DNA of 64,000 nt from Novosphingobium sp. 18050 (GTDB lineage Bacteria; Pseudomonadota; Alphaproteobacteria; Sphingomonadales; Sphingomonadaceae), in contig NZ_CACSJO010000005.1 of the NCBI RefSeq assembly GCF_902706195.1, positions 1 to 64,000 of the forward strand, read 5' to 3'. Positions within the stretch are counted from its first letter, which is position 1. Each line of letters opens with the position of its first letter. The notes under the pieces are model-generated. The model saw only the letters and a program-made list of their open reading frames with translations. It made no database searches and was not told where the DNA came from. The translations under genes were made by a program, and so were the position numbers. Positions 27,830-36,846 of the stretch are shown here, piece after piece.

Positions 27830-29104
27830 ATGAACGCACCCTGGAAATCCGGCGGCCCCGGCGGACGCGACCAGTTCGCGGCATTCCTGTGCGACGATGC
27901 TTCGCTCGACGTCGTGCGCACGCTTGCCACCGACCTCGGCTGGCAGCCGGAGAAGTGCCACAAGGGCGGGTTGCGTAGCGCCGTCCAGTCGCTTTCGATC
28001 ACCGCCAGTCCCAACATCCTGCTGGTCGACCTGTCGGAAAGCGGCGATCCACTGAGTGACATCAACGCCCTCGCCGAAGTGTGCGAGCCGGGCACGGTCG
28101 TCGTCGCGGTGGGCCAGGTCAACGACGTGCGCCTTTACCGCGATCTCATCGCCAGCGGCATCCACGACTACCTGCTCAAGCCGCTGCAGCCCTCGCACGT
28201 TCGCGATTCGCTGGCCCATGCACAGGCCGCGTTTGCTGCGCCGCGCGTACATGACGCAGCCGCCTCCAAGCAGCACATCTCGACCGCCGTGATCGGCACG
28301 CGCGGCGGCGTCGGTGCTTCCACCCTGGCGACCTCGCTCGCCTGGCTGTTCAGCGCCGACCACAAGCTGCCGACCGCGCTGCTCGACCTCGACATCCACT
28401 TCGGGACCGGCGCACTGTGCCTCGACCTGGAGCCGGGCCGCGGCCTCACCGACGCGATCGAGAACCCCAGCCGCATCGACGGCCTTTTCATCGAACGCGC
28501 GATGATCCGCGCGAACGACAACCTGGCGATCCTTTCAGCTGAGGCCCCAATCAACACCCCGCTGATGACCGACGGCTCGGCCTTCGTTCAGCTCGAGGAG
28601 GAATTCCGTTCCGCCTTCGAGATGACCGTCATCGACATGCCGCGCAACATGCTGATCAACTTCCCTCAGCTGGTCGCCAACGTGAACGTGATCGTGCTTG
28701 TCGCCGAGATGACGCTGGCCTCGGCCCGCGATTCGATCCGCATGCTGTCCTGGTTCAAGAGCAATGCGCCCCAGACCCGTATCATCATCGTCGCCAACAA
28801 GGTGCAGACCGCGCTGGCCGAAATCAGCAAGGCCGATTTCGAAGCTTCGATCGAAGCCAAGATCGACCTCCTGATCCCCTATGACCTCAAGTCCGCTTCG
28901 ATGGCCGCCAAACTGGGCCAGACGTTCGCCGATGCCAACCGCACCAGCAAGGCCGGTTCGGTGATGTGCGAACTGGCCCGGAGCATCGCCGACACCGGCG
29001 ACGATAACGTGGTTTCGGGAGGCAAGACGTCGCTGCTGGGCAAGATCGACTTCAAGTCGATGATGCCCAAGGCGAAGAAGAAGGCGCAGGCCTCGGCGCA
29101 GTGA
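27830..29104 (+). CDS. cpaE: pilus assembly ATPase-like protein CpaE (TadZ)
   Basis: 424 residues. An N-terminal pseudo-receiver domain ('ILLVDLSESGDPL', 'GIHDYLLKPL') is followed by a MinD/ParA-like ATPase domain with deviant Walker A 'GTRGGVGAST' and Walker A' 'LLDLDIHFGTG'. TadZ proteins localise the pilus machine, often at a cell pole. The missing signature Lys (R instead) is normal for CpaE. It is not the motor ATPase: the expected next gene, cpaF, is absent, and tadB starts 41 bases later. Confidence 0.92.
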   Translation: MNAPWKSGGPGGRDQFAAFLCDDASLDVVRTLATDLGWQPEKCHKGGLRSAVQSLSITASPNILLVDLSESGDPLSDINALAEVCEPGTVVVAVGQVNDVRLYRDLIASGIHDYLLKPLQPSHVRDSLAHAQAAFAAPRVHDAAASKQHISTAVIGTRGGVGASTLATSLAWLFSADHKLPTALLDLDIHFGTGALCLDLEPGRGLTDAIENPSRIDGLFIERAMIRANDNLAILSAEAPINTPLMTDGSAFVQLEEEFRSAFEMTVIDMPRNMLINFPQLVANVNVIVLVAEMTLASARDSIRMLSWFKSNAPQTRIIIVANKVQTALAEISKADFEASIEAKIDLLIPYDLKSASMAAKLGQTFADANRTSKAGSVMCELARSIADTGDDNVVSGGKTSLLGKIDFKSMMPKAKKKAQASAQ

Positions 29105-29145
29105 TGCGCCGCAGGCAGGCTCGGGCGTAAAGGCACGGCACGGCT

Positions 29146-30117
29146 ATGAACTTTCTCCAGCTCATCACGGTCGCAGCGGGCCTTTCCGGCGTGCTGCTGC
29201 TGATCTGGGCAGCCTTTTCGGGGCCCTCGCCGGCCAAGGAATCGACGCGCCGCCTGAAGTCGGTGCGCTTCCGGCATTCGGCAAACGGCAGCGACCGGCT
29301 CGAAGCGCAGATGCGCAGGGCCGTGGCCGCACGCAAGCCCAAGGGCCACCACATCGCCGGCTCCGGATCGCGGACGGAAGCGCTGGCGCTGCGCCTGAAC
29401 CGCTCGGGCAAGAAGTGGACGATCAAGCAGTATCTTTACGGCTCGGTCGGTCTGGGCAGCGCCATCGCGCTGCTCGTATTCCTGAAGACCGGAGCGCTGT
29501 TCCTCGGGCTGGCCTTCGGCGCTTTCGTGGGGGCCGGTCTGCCGCACATGGTGCTGAACTATTTCGTCAAGAAGCGCACCAACGCCTTCACCATCAAGTT
29601 CGCCGATGCCATCGACCTGCTCGTGCGCGGCCTGCGCTCGGGCCTGCCGGTGTCGGAAACGCTGACGATCGTCTCGCAGGAAGTTCCCGGCCCCGTCGGC
29701 GAGGAGTTCAAGCTCGTCACCGACCGCATGAAAGTGGGTAAGACCATGGAGGACGCCCTCCAGGAAACCGCCGACCGCCTTGGCATTTCCGAATTCAACT
29801 TCTTCTGCATCACCCTGGCGATCCAGCGCGAAACCGGCGGTAACCTCGCCGAGACGCTGGCCAACCTCTCCGACGTCCTGCGCAAGCGCGCGCAGATGAA
29901 GCTCAAGATCCGCGCGATGAGTTCGGAATCCAAGGCTTCGGCTTATATCGTCGGCTCGCTGCCCTTCATCGTGACCATCATGATTTACTGGGTAAACCCC
30001 AAGTATATCGGCGAATTCATGGTCGACGAACGCCTGATGGTCGCCGGCATGGGCGGCGCGATCTGGATGGGCATCGGCGCCTTCATCATGGCCAAGATGG
30101 TCAGCTTCGAAATCTGA
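29146..30117 (+). CDS. tadB: Flp pilus inner-membrane platform protein TadB
   Basis: 323 residues. N-terminal membrane segment, a pair of central membrane segments (about 97-125), the cytoplasmic T2SS_F domain ('FADAIDLLVRGLRSGLPVSETLTIVSQEV', 'ITLAIQRETGGNLAETLANLSDVLRKR') and two C-terminal helices. Platform protein on which the pilin is extruded. 22 bases separate it from tadC. In typical loci it follows cpaF directly; here it follows cpaE. Confidence 0.93.
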   Translation: MNFLQLITVAAGLSGVLLLIWAAFSGPSPAKESTRRLKSVRFRHSANGSDRLEAQMRRAVAARKPKGHHIAGSGSRTEALALRLNRSGKKWTIKQYLYGSVGLGSAIALLVFLKTGALFLGLAFGAFVGAGLPHMVLNYFVKKRTNAFTIKFADAIDLLVRGLRSGLPVSETLTIVSQEVPGPVGEEFKLVTDRMKVGKTMEDALQETADRLGISEFNFFCITLAIQRETGGNLAETLANLSDVLRKRAQMKLKIRAMSSESKASAYIVGSLPFIVTIMIYWVNPKYIGEFMVDERLMVAGMGGAIWMGIGAFIMAKMVSFEI

Positions 30118-30139
30118 TCGAGAAGGCAGGACAACACCC

Positions 30140-31159
30140 ATGCTCGACCAACCCGCAGGTCCCACCCTCCTCGGCTTCGACGTTACGCTCGTCGGCACGC
30201 TGCTGTCCGTGGTTGCCGCTGCTGCGGTGATCCTCGCGATCTATTCCGCGATCACCATCCGCGATCCGATGGCAAAGCGCGTCAAGGCCCTCAACCAGCG
30301 CCGCGAGGCCCTCAAGCTGGGCCTGACCACGACTGCCCGCAAACGCCAGAGCCTGGTGCGCCGCAACGACACCACCGACAAGATGGGCGCGTTCCTGGGC
30401 GGCGCCAAGATGCTGCAGGACAGCCAGATCAAGGAGATCCAGCAGAAGCTGGCCCAGGCCGGCATCCGCAACAAGGAGTGGGCCGTCGCGGTCGTCTTCG
30501 CGCGCCTCGTCGCGCCGATCGTGCTGGGCGCCCTCGCCGCACTGGTGATCTACGGGATCGACTATTTCCCGGAATGGAGTTCTTTCAAGAAGTTCATGGG
30601 CTTCGCGGCCATGGTACTGGCGGGCTACAAGGGGCCTGACGTCTTCATCAAGAACCTGATCACCAAGCGCACCGATGCTATCCGCAAGGGTTTGCCCGAT
30701 GCACTCGACCTTCTGGTGATCTGCGCCGAAGCCGGCCTGACCGTCGACGCTGCCTTCGAGCGCGTCTCGCGCGAACTGGGCCGCGCCTACCCAGAACTGG
30801 GCGACGAATTCTCGATGACATCGATCGAACTGTCGTTCCTTCACGAGCGCCGACAGGCGTTCGAGAACCTCGCCTACCGCGTCAATCTGGAAGCGGTGAA
30901 AGGCGTGGTCACGACCATGGTGCAGACGGAACGCTACGGCACCCCGCTCGCTTCGGCACTGCGTGTGCTGTCGGCGGAATTCCGCAACGAGCGCATGATG
31001 CGCGCCGAGGAAAAGGCCGCGCGCCTGCCTGCGATCATGACCGTGCCGCTGATCCTGTTCATCCTGCCCACGCTCTTCGTGGTGATCCTTGGCCCGGCCG
31101 CCTGCTCGATCGGCGACGCTTTCTCCGGGGGCGACCCGCACCCGGCCAAGCCGGGCTGA
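30140..31159 (+). CDS. tadC: Flp pilus inner-membrane platform protein TadC
   Basis: 339 residues. N-terminal membrane helix (about 15-35), a middle membrane pair, the T2SS_F domain ('LPDALDLLVICAEAGLTVDAAFERVSRELG', 'LASALRVLSAEFRNERMMRAEEKAARLPA') and a C-terminal helix. Partner of TadB in the platform. AGAAGGCAGG precedes the start. It is the last gene of the pilus operon here; a perfect inverted repeat follows at 31203-31236. Confidence 0.92.
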   Translation: MLDQPAGPTLLGFDVTLVGTLLSVVAAAAVILAIYSAITIRDPMAKRVKALNQRREALKLGLTTTARKRQSLVRRNDTTDKMGAFLGGAKMLQDSQIKEIQQKLAQAGIRNKEWAVAVVFARLVAPIVLGALAALVIYGIDYFPEWSSFKKFMGFAAMVLAGYKGPDVFIKNLITKRTDAIRKGLPDALDLLVICAEAGLTVDAAFERVSRELGRAYPELGDEFSMTSIELSFLHERRQAFENLAYRVNLEAVKGVVTTMVQTERYGTPLASALRVLSAEFRNERMMRAEEKAARLPAIMTVPLILFILPTLFVVILGPAACSIGDAFSGGDPHPAKPG

Positions 31160-31202
31160 TCAGCGAGGCTCGAGCAATGTGGCATAAGCTGTAGTTTGCC
31201 CC

Positions 31203-31236
31203 GGTCGTCACCTCAGTGAATGCCGGGGTGACGACC
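31203..31236. repeat. REP-like inverted repeat after tadC
   Basis: Perfect 10-bp arms GGTCGTCACC (31203-31212) and GGTGACGACC (31227-31236), 14-base loop. It lacks a T-run, so it looks more like a REP-type palindrome than a simple terminator, though it could end the pilus transcript. It sits between convergent genes. Confidence 0.45.
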
Positions 31237-31250
31237 AAGGGCCGCTTTAC

Positions 31251-31511
31251 CTAAACCGGCGTTTCCACCAGATCCGCGATCTCGAACACGAAGCTTAGCC
31301 AGCCGCGCATTCGCGCTGCGTCGTCCAGAGCGGCCCGCTTCTTCTTCGCCTCTGCCAGCGAGCGCGCATGGCCCCAGAACACTTCGGTCTTGCCGTTCTG
31401 CAACTGCGCCACCACTCGCCAGTAATGCGTGAGAGGATCGCCAGTAGGGCCGATGGTCTTGACATAGCCATCAGGCATCGTCGCGGTGAGGTAGCGCTTT
31501 TTCCGGGCCAT
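31251..31511 (-). CDS. small hypothetical protein
   Basis: 86 residues, basic N-terminus ('ARKKRYLTATMPDGYVKTIGP'), no signal peptide or membrane segment. The protein has a plausible compact alpha/beta composition and a central 'EVFWGHARSLAEAKKKRAAL' helix. I do not recognise a family. The ATG has GGGGAAGG six bases upstream, which supports translation. Nothing in the context suggests a role. Confidence 0.6.
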   Translation of the reverse strand: MARKKRYLTATMPDGYVKTIGPTGDPLTHYWRVVAQLQNGKTEVFWGHARSLAEAKKKRAALDDAARMRGWLSFVFEIADLVETPV

Positions 31512-31592
31512 TGCAGCCTTCCCCGTCAGCCCGGCACGCGGCCGGCAGCAGGATAGCTGCCACCGATCCGCAGATACCGGCTCCGGCTCTTC

Positions 31593-32249
31593 TCAGCGCG
31601 CAAGGATACCCGCCATGATGATGTCGATGGTATGCTCGCGGTAGCGGTCGCGCAGTTCTTCCGTCAGCGAATCCTGATCGAAACAGTGCTTGAGCACCAG
31701 CCGCGCCGAGAAGAAGCGGTCCACCGCCCCGGTGACGGTGAAGTAGAACAGCTGCGGGTCGATCTCGCGGAACACGCCCGCCTTCACCCCGTCGCCGATC
31801 AGCTGCTCGTAAGCACGGTAGATCGGCGAGAGATAGCAGTCGGCGATGCGGCGCGCCTCGGCATCGTCGCTCTCGCGCACCATGCGCATCGTCAGGCGGT
31901 TGAGGTAAGGCACTTCGTAGAAAGTATCGACGACCTTCCACAAGTGCCGCCGCAGCTTGGCCTCCGGTTCCCACTCGTCCTTGGCGACAAGCGCGTCGAC
32001 GCTGCTGACGATGGCCTGCCAGTCGCGGTCGAGCAGCGCTTTCAGAAGCCCTGCCTTGTTGCCGAAGTAGTACTTCACCAGCGCCGAATTCAGCCCGGAC
32101 CGCAGCGAAAGTTCGGACAGCGAAATGTCGACCACATCGCCGTCACGCATGATCGCGCTTGCGGTGTCGAGCAGCAACTCCCGTGCCCCCGGAGGTGCAG
32201 CGACGTCACCCGATGCCGGGCCATTCGGCGAGGCGGAACGCTCCTTCAT
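31593..32249 (-). CDS. TetR family transcriptional regulator
   Basis: 218 residues. N-terminal helix-turn-helix ('ARELLLDTASAIMRDG', 'ISLSELSLRSGLNSALVKYYFGNKAGLLKALLDRDW') after a 17-residue flexible lead, then an all-helical ligand domain ('LTMRMVRESDDAEARRIAD'). The start at 32249 has AAGG six bases upstream, formed in part by the stop region of the SDR gene that precedes it by 7 bases. Being co-transcribed with a probable hydroxyacyl-CoA dehydrogenase suggests control of a fatty-acid or steroid-like catabolic step, by inference. Confidence 0.9.
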   Translation of the reverse strand: MKERSASPNGPASGDVAAPPGARELLLDTASAIMRDGDVVDISLSELSLRSGLNSALVKYYFGNKAGLLKALLDRDWQAIVSSVDALVAKDEWEPEAKLRRHLWKVVDTFYEVPYLNRLTMRMVRESDDAEARRIADCYLSPIYRAYEQLIGDGVKAGVFREIDPQLFYFTVTGAVDRFFSARLVLKHCFDQDSLTEELRDRYREHTIDIIMAGILAR

Positions 32250-32256
32250 CGCAACC

Positions 32257-33042
32257 TTACTTCGGCCCCAGGCGAATCGCACCGTCAAGACGCACGGATT
32301 CGCCGTTCATATAGTCGTGTTCCAGCAGGAACAGCGCCAGCTTGGCGTATTCATCCGCCTTGCCTAGCCGCTTGGGGAACGGCACCATCGCAGCGAGCGC
32401 GTCCTGCACGCCCTGCGGCATGCCGGCCATCATCGGCGTCTCGAAGATGCCCGGCAGGATGGTGTTGACGCGAATACCCTCGCTCATGAGATCGCGCGCG
32501 ACGGGCAGCGTCATCGCCAGCACGCCGCCCTTGGAGGCAGCATAGGCGGCCTGCCCGATCTGCCCGTCCTGCGCCGCGACGGACGCTGTATTGACGATGG
32601 CTCCCCGCGAACCGGCCTCGTCGAGCGGCTCCAGCGTCGACATGCCTGCGGCCGACTTGCTGATGCAGCGGAACGTGCCGACAAGGTTGATGGCGATAGC
32701 CTTTTCGAACAGCGCCATGTCGTGCGCACGCGGCTCGCCGGTTTCACGGTTCTTGCCAACGGTCTTGGCCGCAGGCGCGATGCCGGCGCAGTTGACCAGC
32801 ACCCGCTCCTGCCCATGCACAGCGCGCGCCTTGGCGAAGCCTGCGACAACGCTGTCCTCGTCGGTGACGTTGACCGCGCAGAACACGCCGCCGATCTCCG
32901 CAGCCAGGGCCTCGCCCGCCTCGGCATTGAGATCGAAGATCGCAACCTTCACGCCATTCGCCGCAAGCGCACGCGCCGTTGCAGCGCCCAACCCCGATGC
33001 CGCGCCGGTCACGACGGCGGCCATGCTGCTATCAAGCTTCAT
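32257..33042 (-). CDS. SDR oxidoreductase, 3-hydroxyacyl-CoA dehydrogenase type
   Basis: 261 residues. NAD-binding 'VTGAASGLGAATARAL' (TGxxxGxG), 'FDLNAEAGEAL' (Asp after strand 2 favours NAD), 'NCAGIAPA' and the catalytic 'YAASKGG' (YxxxK). The overall pattern, including 'ILPGIFETPMM' and 'PFPKRLGKADEYAKLALFLL', matches bacterial relatives of HSD17B10, which oxidise 3-hydroxyacyl-CoA. Leads a two-gene unit with the TetR gene. The upstream gap to the first TonB receptor is 478 bases. Confidence 0.88.
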   Translation of the reverse strand: MKLDSSMAAVVTGAASGLGAATARALAANGVKVAIFDLNAEAGEALAAEIGGVFCAVNVTDEDSVVAGFAKARAVHGQERVLVNCAGIAPAAKTVGKNRETGEPRAHDMALFEKAIAINLVGTFRCISKSAAGMSTLEPLDEAGSRGAIVNTASVAAQDGQIGQAAYAASKGGVLAMTLPVARDLMSEGIRVNTILPGIFETPMMAGMPQGVQDALAAMVPFPKRLGKADEYAKLALFLLEHDYMNGESVRLDGAIRLGPK

Positions 33043-33520
33043 CCCGATGATCCTTTTGGCCAGATTTCATGAGACGGCCCGTATGCCGTTCCAGACAGCC
33101 CGGGCAACCTTTTCGCTCGGCCTATTTAATCGCCCGGTTAAGCGGGCAATGAAGCGCGGTCAATGCGCTTGTGGGACACAGTACCAGTTACGCAACAGGA
33201 TTTCCCCCAGGCGATGCCAAACGTAACAATCAAAACGAACCGACCCAAAATGCGACACTCTATTATGTACCACACACGCTTTCGAAGCGTTGATTTTCCG
33301 CGATTATCCACACCCGAGCGAGGGTGTATGTTGCCACATTGCAACAACGATGAACGCAATTTAATTCCTCAGGCAAAATCCATTGAAAGCAGCCCCCCCC
33401 GGCGCGAGAAGCCCCGGCCATGGCGTCGAGGTGCGGAAAGTACCCGAAGCTGCAACGTGTCATTTGCCGGGTCTGGTCACGCTCCCTGGCAAGTGAACGA
33501 AGCCACAAGGGACACAAACG
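33043..33520. other. 478-base divergent intergenic region upstream of SDR and TonB receptor 1
   Basis: No convincing ORF. The region is locally AT-rich for this genome. It holds a short hairpin (GCCCGGTTAAGCGGGC, near 33131-33146), an isolated GCAACA half-site at 33192-33197, one perfect TGTTGC-N6-GCAACA inverted repeat at 33329-33346, and the AAGGGA ribosome binding site of the receptor. Promoters for both flanking genes must lie here. Confidence 0.7.
33329..33346. promoter_or_regulatory. inverted repeat TGTTGC-N6-GCAACA, site 1
   Basis: Perfect 6-bp arms separated by CACATT, 174 bases before the first TonB receptor start. The same architecture recurs at 36684, 43762 and 48322, so it is a likely operator for a dimeric repressor or activator. 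Confidence 0.5.
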
Positions 33521-36500
33521 TTGAAGACATCCATTCACAAGGGCGCCCTTCGCGGCGCGACGAGCCTTGGTGCGCTCGCGCTGCTTTGCGGAACTGCCTA
33601 TGCGCAGGACGCCGCCCCCCAGGCGGCCGACGCGGTCGACGATTCCAACACCATTGTCGTCACCGGCTCGATCACGCGCAACCCGGCGGCCGCCACAGCA
33701 TCGCCGGTCGTTTCCATTACTTCGGATGACCTCAGCAAGCGCGGCATCACCACTGTTGCCGACGCGCTCCAGACGCTGACCGCCAACAACGCCGGCACCA
33801 TTCCCGCCAGCTGGTCGGCCAACGGCTTCACCACCGGCGCCACCGCCCCTTCGCTGCGCGGCTTCAACAACTCCTACACGCTCACGCTGTTCGACGGCAT
33901 GCGCACCGCCTACTACCCGCTGGCAGACGACACCCAGCGCAACATCGTCGACATCAACAGCATCCCCGGCTCGATCGTGGACCGCGTCGACACCCTGCTC
34001 GACGGCGCTTCGGCAACGTACGGCTCTGACGCCATCGCAGGCGTCATCAACGTCATCACCAAGCGCCAGATCACCGGCCTGCACCTCGATGGCTCGCTGG
34101 GCATCTCGCAGCGCGGCGATGGCGGCGAACAGCGCCTGAACGCCACTTACGGCTACGGCGATCTCGATGAGCAGGGCTTCAACATCTACGCGAACGTCGA
34201 ATATCAGCGTAACGCCAAGATGTTCCTGCGCGATCGCGGCGCACCATTCAACACCGCCGACCAGAGCTCGATCTGCGGTACCGCCGAGCAGGGCTGCCTT
34301 CCCAACAGCATCCGCAACGGCATCCAGGCCGATGGCAGCTACAACGGCTTCCAGTCGACGATCATCAATTTCGTCCAGCCGGTCTCGGCTACGCCTGATG
34401 CCAACGGCAACTACTTCGGCCTGGCTCCGAACCAGCTGCTTAACCCGGGCGCCGGTTGCGGCCGCCTGGACTCGGTCACGCTGACCCCCGAGCAGCAGGC
34501 CGGAACGGCCAACGCGACCACCGGCGTCCCCGTCGCACCCTCGGTCGCCTGCCAGCAGGACCTGGTGAACGACTACAGCATGTACAACGCCAAGATCGAG
34601 CGTAAGGGCGCCACCCTTCGCGCGACCGCCAAGGTTGGTTCCGACGCCGAAGCGTTCTTCATGTTCAACTACTACAACGTGAAGACCTCGAACCTTTCGC
34701 AGAACTCGGCATGGGCTGACCGTACCGCTGCCGGCGGCGACCGCGTCACCGTCAGCCAGATTCTGCTGCCGGCCTATGTCTGCGCCAACGGCACTTCGTC
34801 GGTCGTCGGCGGCAACCTGATCGCATCGGGCTGCAACGCTGCGAACGGCACGCTCAACCCCAACAATCCGTTTGCGGCTGATGGCAACCTCGCCCTCCTC
34901 ACCGGTCGGCCTGACCGTCCGCGTGAAACCTTCACCGACGCCAAGACCTACCGCGCTTCGGCCGGCATCAACGGCAGCTTCGGCCAGGGCTGGAACTACT
35001 CGCTCGGCGCCACCGCGTCCGAGGTCACGCTGGACGTCAAGAACACCGGCTACATCTACCTTCAGGGGCTGATGGACGCCGTTGCCCAGGGCACCTACAA
35101 CTTCGTCGATCCCTCGGCCAATTCCGAAGCCGCAAACCAGATCGTCTTCCGTGACCAGAACAAGCGCTCGACCTCGAAGCTTGCCCAGGTCATTGCAACG
35201 CTCAACAAGGACGTGTTCGAGCTTCCCGGCGGTTTCGTGAACGTCGCCGTCGCGGGCCAGTACCGTTACGAGTCGATCAACAACCCCAGCTCCAACGCCC
35301 CGAACGACGACAACCCGGCAGCGCGTTACTACGGCATCAACGCCGTGGGCGTGAAGGGCAACCGCGACATCTGGTCCGCTTCGTATGAAATCTCGGTTCC
35401 GGTCGTCGACCAGTTCCGCTTCAAGCTCGACGGTTCCTACGACCACTACTCGACAGGTCAGAAGAACTTCGCACCCAAGTTCGAAGCGGAATTCACCCCG
35501 ATCGAGCAGGTAAAGCTGCGCGGCACGTTCTCGAAGGGCTTCCGTGCCCCGAACCTGAACGAGTCCTTCCAGTTGCCTTCCACCGGCTACACCGCCGCAC
35601 AGATCAACTGCAACGACGCGACTTACGCTGCATTCTGCGCCGCTCACGCCAGCAACACCGCGTATTATGCGGGAGGCTACAACCCCGGCATCACCTCTTC
35701 GGGCAACCCTGACCTGAAGGCAGAAAAGTCGACCTCGTACACCATGGGAATCGTGGTGCAGCCGACGCGCAGGATCACCCTGACGCTCGACTACTGGCGC
35801 ACGAAGATCAACAACCTGATCGCCAGCGCCAGCGCCAGCGACGACATCTACAGCCAGTACTACACCAACAACGGCGTCGTTAACATTCCGGGCATCGAGG
35901 TCAGCCAGGGTGCGCCCGATCCGCAGAACCTGAGCGCACTGCCGCTGCTGGGCGAGATCATCAGCTCGTTCCAGAACCAGAACTCGCTGCTCGGCAAGGG
36001 CATCGACTTCTCGGCGGATGGCCGTTTCAACCTGACCGACACCGTCTCGCTGCGCAGTAAGGCGACCGCTTCGTACCTGCTCCGCCTCCAGCAGGAGAAC
36101 GACGATGGCACGACCTGGCGCTATGATGGCTCGCTGGGCGGCTGCAACCTGACCTCGTGCTCGGGCGCCCCGCGCTTCCGCGCCACCTGGCAGAACACGC
36201 TGGACTTCAACGACAAGGCCAGCTTCACCCTGACCGCCAGCTACACCAGCGGGTACTCGGCAACGTCCTCGGATGCTGGCGGCTTCTACAAGGACTGCCA
36301 GCGCAGCGCCGACAGCGGCCAGCTGGTGTCTTACGACAACGGCGATCCCGTGCAGTGCCATGCGAAGTCGGTCTTCAACCTCGACGCCCACGGCGAAATC
36401 AAGGTTGCCGACCAGTTCAAGTTCTACTTCGACATGCTCAATGTCCTCGACGGCAAGCCGAAGTACGACCCGAACGCCGGTTATGGCCTGTACCAGTTCA

Positions 36501-36568
36501 ACCCGGCCTGGTCGGACCGTCTCTTCATGGGCCGCTACTTCCGCGTCGGCGCCAAGGTCGACTTCTAA
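33521..36568 (+). CDS. TonB-dependent receptor 1
   Basis: 1015 residues. Signal peptide ending in 'GTAYAQ' (about residue 29), a TonB-box-like 'NTIVVTGS', the plug domain ('LRGFNNSYTLTLFDGMR', 'SIPGSIVDRVDTLLDGASATYGSDAIAGVINVIT'), then a long beta-barrel ending in a terminal Phe ('RVGAKVDF'). Energised uptake of a large or scarce substrate across the outer membrane. Start is TTG with AAGGGA eight bases upstream. Substrate unknown; the family resembles receptors for oligosaccharides or siderophores in sphingomonads. Followed by a terminator and a second receptor. Confidence 0.95.
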   Translation: MKTSIHKGALRGATSLGALALLCGTAYAQDAAPQAADAVDDSNTIVVTGSITRNPAAATASPVVSITSDDLSKRGITTVADALQTLTANNAGTIPASWSANGFTTGATAPSLRGFNNSYTLTLFDGMRTAYYPLADDTQRNIVDINSIPGSIVDRVDTLLDGASATYGSDAIAGVINVITKRQITGLHLDGSLGISQRGDGGEQRLNATYGYGDLDEQGFNIYANVEYQRNAKMFLRDRGAPFNTADQSSICGTAEQGCLPNSIRNGIQADGSYNGFQSTIINFVQPVSATPDANGNYFGLAPNQLLNPGAGCGRLDSVTLTPEQQAGTANATTGVPVAPSVACQQDLVNDYSMYNAKIERKGATLRATAKVGSDAEAFFMFNYYNVKTSNLSQNSAWADRTAAGGDRVTVSQILLPAYVCANGTSSVVGGNLIASGCNAANGTLNPNNPFAADGNLALLTGRPDRPRETFTDAKTYRASAGINGSFGQGWNYSLGATASEVTLDVKNTGYIYLQGLMDAVAQGTYNFVDPSANSEAANQIVFRDQNKRSTSKLAQVIATLNKDVFELPGGFVNVAVAGQYRYESINNPSSNAPNDDNPAARYYGINAVGVKGNRDIWSASYEISVPVVDQFRFKLDGSYDHYSTGQKNFAPKFEAEFTPIEQVKLRGTFSKGFRAPNLNESFQLPSTGYTAAQINCNDATYAAFCAAHASNTAYYAGGYNPGITSSGNPDLKAEKSTSYTMGIVVQPTRRITLTLDYWRTKINNLIASASASDDIYSQYYTNNGVVNIPGIEVSQGAPDPQNLSALPLLGEIISSFQNQNSLLGKGIDFSADGRFNLTDTVSLRSKATASYLLRLQQENDDGTTWRYDGSLGGCNLTSCSGAPRFRATWQNTLDFNDKASFTLTASYTSGYSATSSDAGGFYKDCQRSADSGQLVSYDNGDPVQCHAKSVFNLDAHGEIKVADQFKFYFDMLNVLDGKPKYDPNAGYGLYQFNPAWSDRLFMGRYFRVGAKVDF

Positions 36569-36591
36569 AGTCACCAGCCAGACCTGAAATG

Positions 36592-36627
36592 AGGGGCGGT
36601 TCGCGCAAGCGGCCGCCCCTTTTTTTA
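36592..36627 (+). terminator. terminator after TonB receptor 1
   Basis: Stem AGGGGCGG/CCGCCCCT (36592-36599 and 36613-36620) followed by seven T residues, 24 bases past the stop. Confidence 0.9.
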
Positions 36628-36654
36628 TGGCTTCGATCATCCCTTGCGTGCTGT

Positions 36655-36742
36655 GCAACATAGTCGCAACAATTCCGCTGACTTGTTGTAATGTTACAAC
36701 TCTTTGGGAGGAAAATTGCACCCATGTTGCAGATAGTGTTGC
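36655..36742. promoter_or_regulatory. cluster of GCAACA/TGTTGC half-sites before TonB receptor 2
   Basis: In 88 bases there are GCAACA at 36655 and 36666 (11 bases apart), the inverted repeat TGTTGT-N6-ACAACT at 36684-36701, and TGTTGC at 36725 and 36737 (12 bases apart). The near helical-turn spacing suggests cooperative binding by one regulator to one face of the DNA. The cluster ends about 105 bases before the receptor start. Confidence 0.5.
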
Positions 36743-36846
36743 AGTTCCGCGACTCTTGGGCAGGATGGCCTCATTGATCCTGACCGCGCAGCGGAGGGAT
36801 CTTCGGATCTTTTCCGGGGTCCGAATGCAATAAGGGGACACACTAA

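Noticed and set aside
28290..28330. Loss of the Walker A lysine in CpaE as a sign of a dead ATPase
   Set aside because: An Arg/Lys variation in the first GGxGxS position is normal for CpaE/TadZ proteins.
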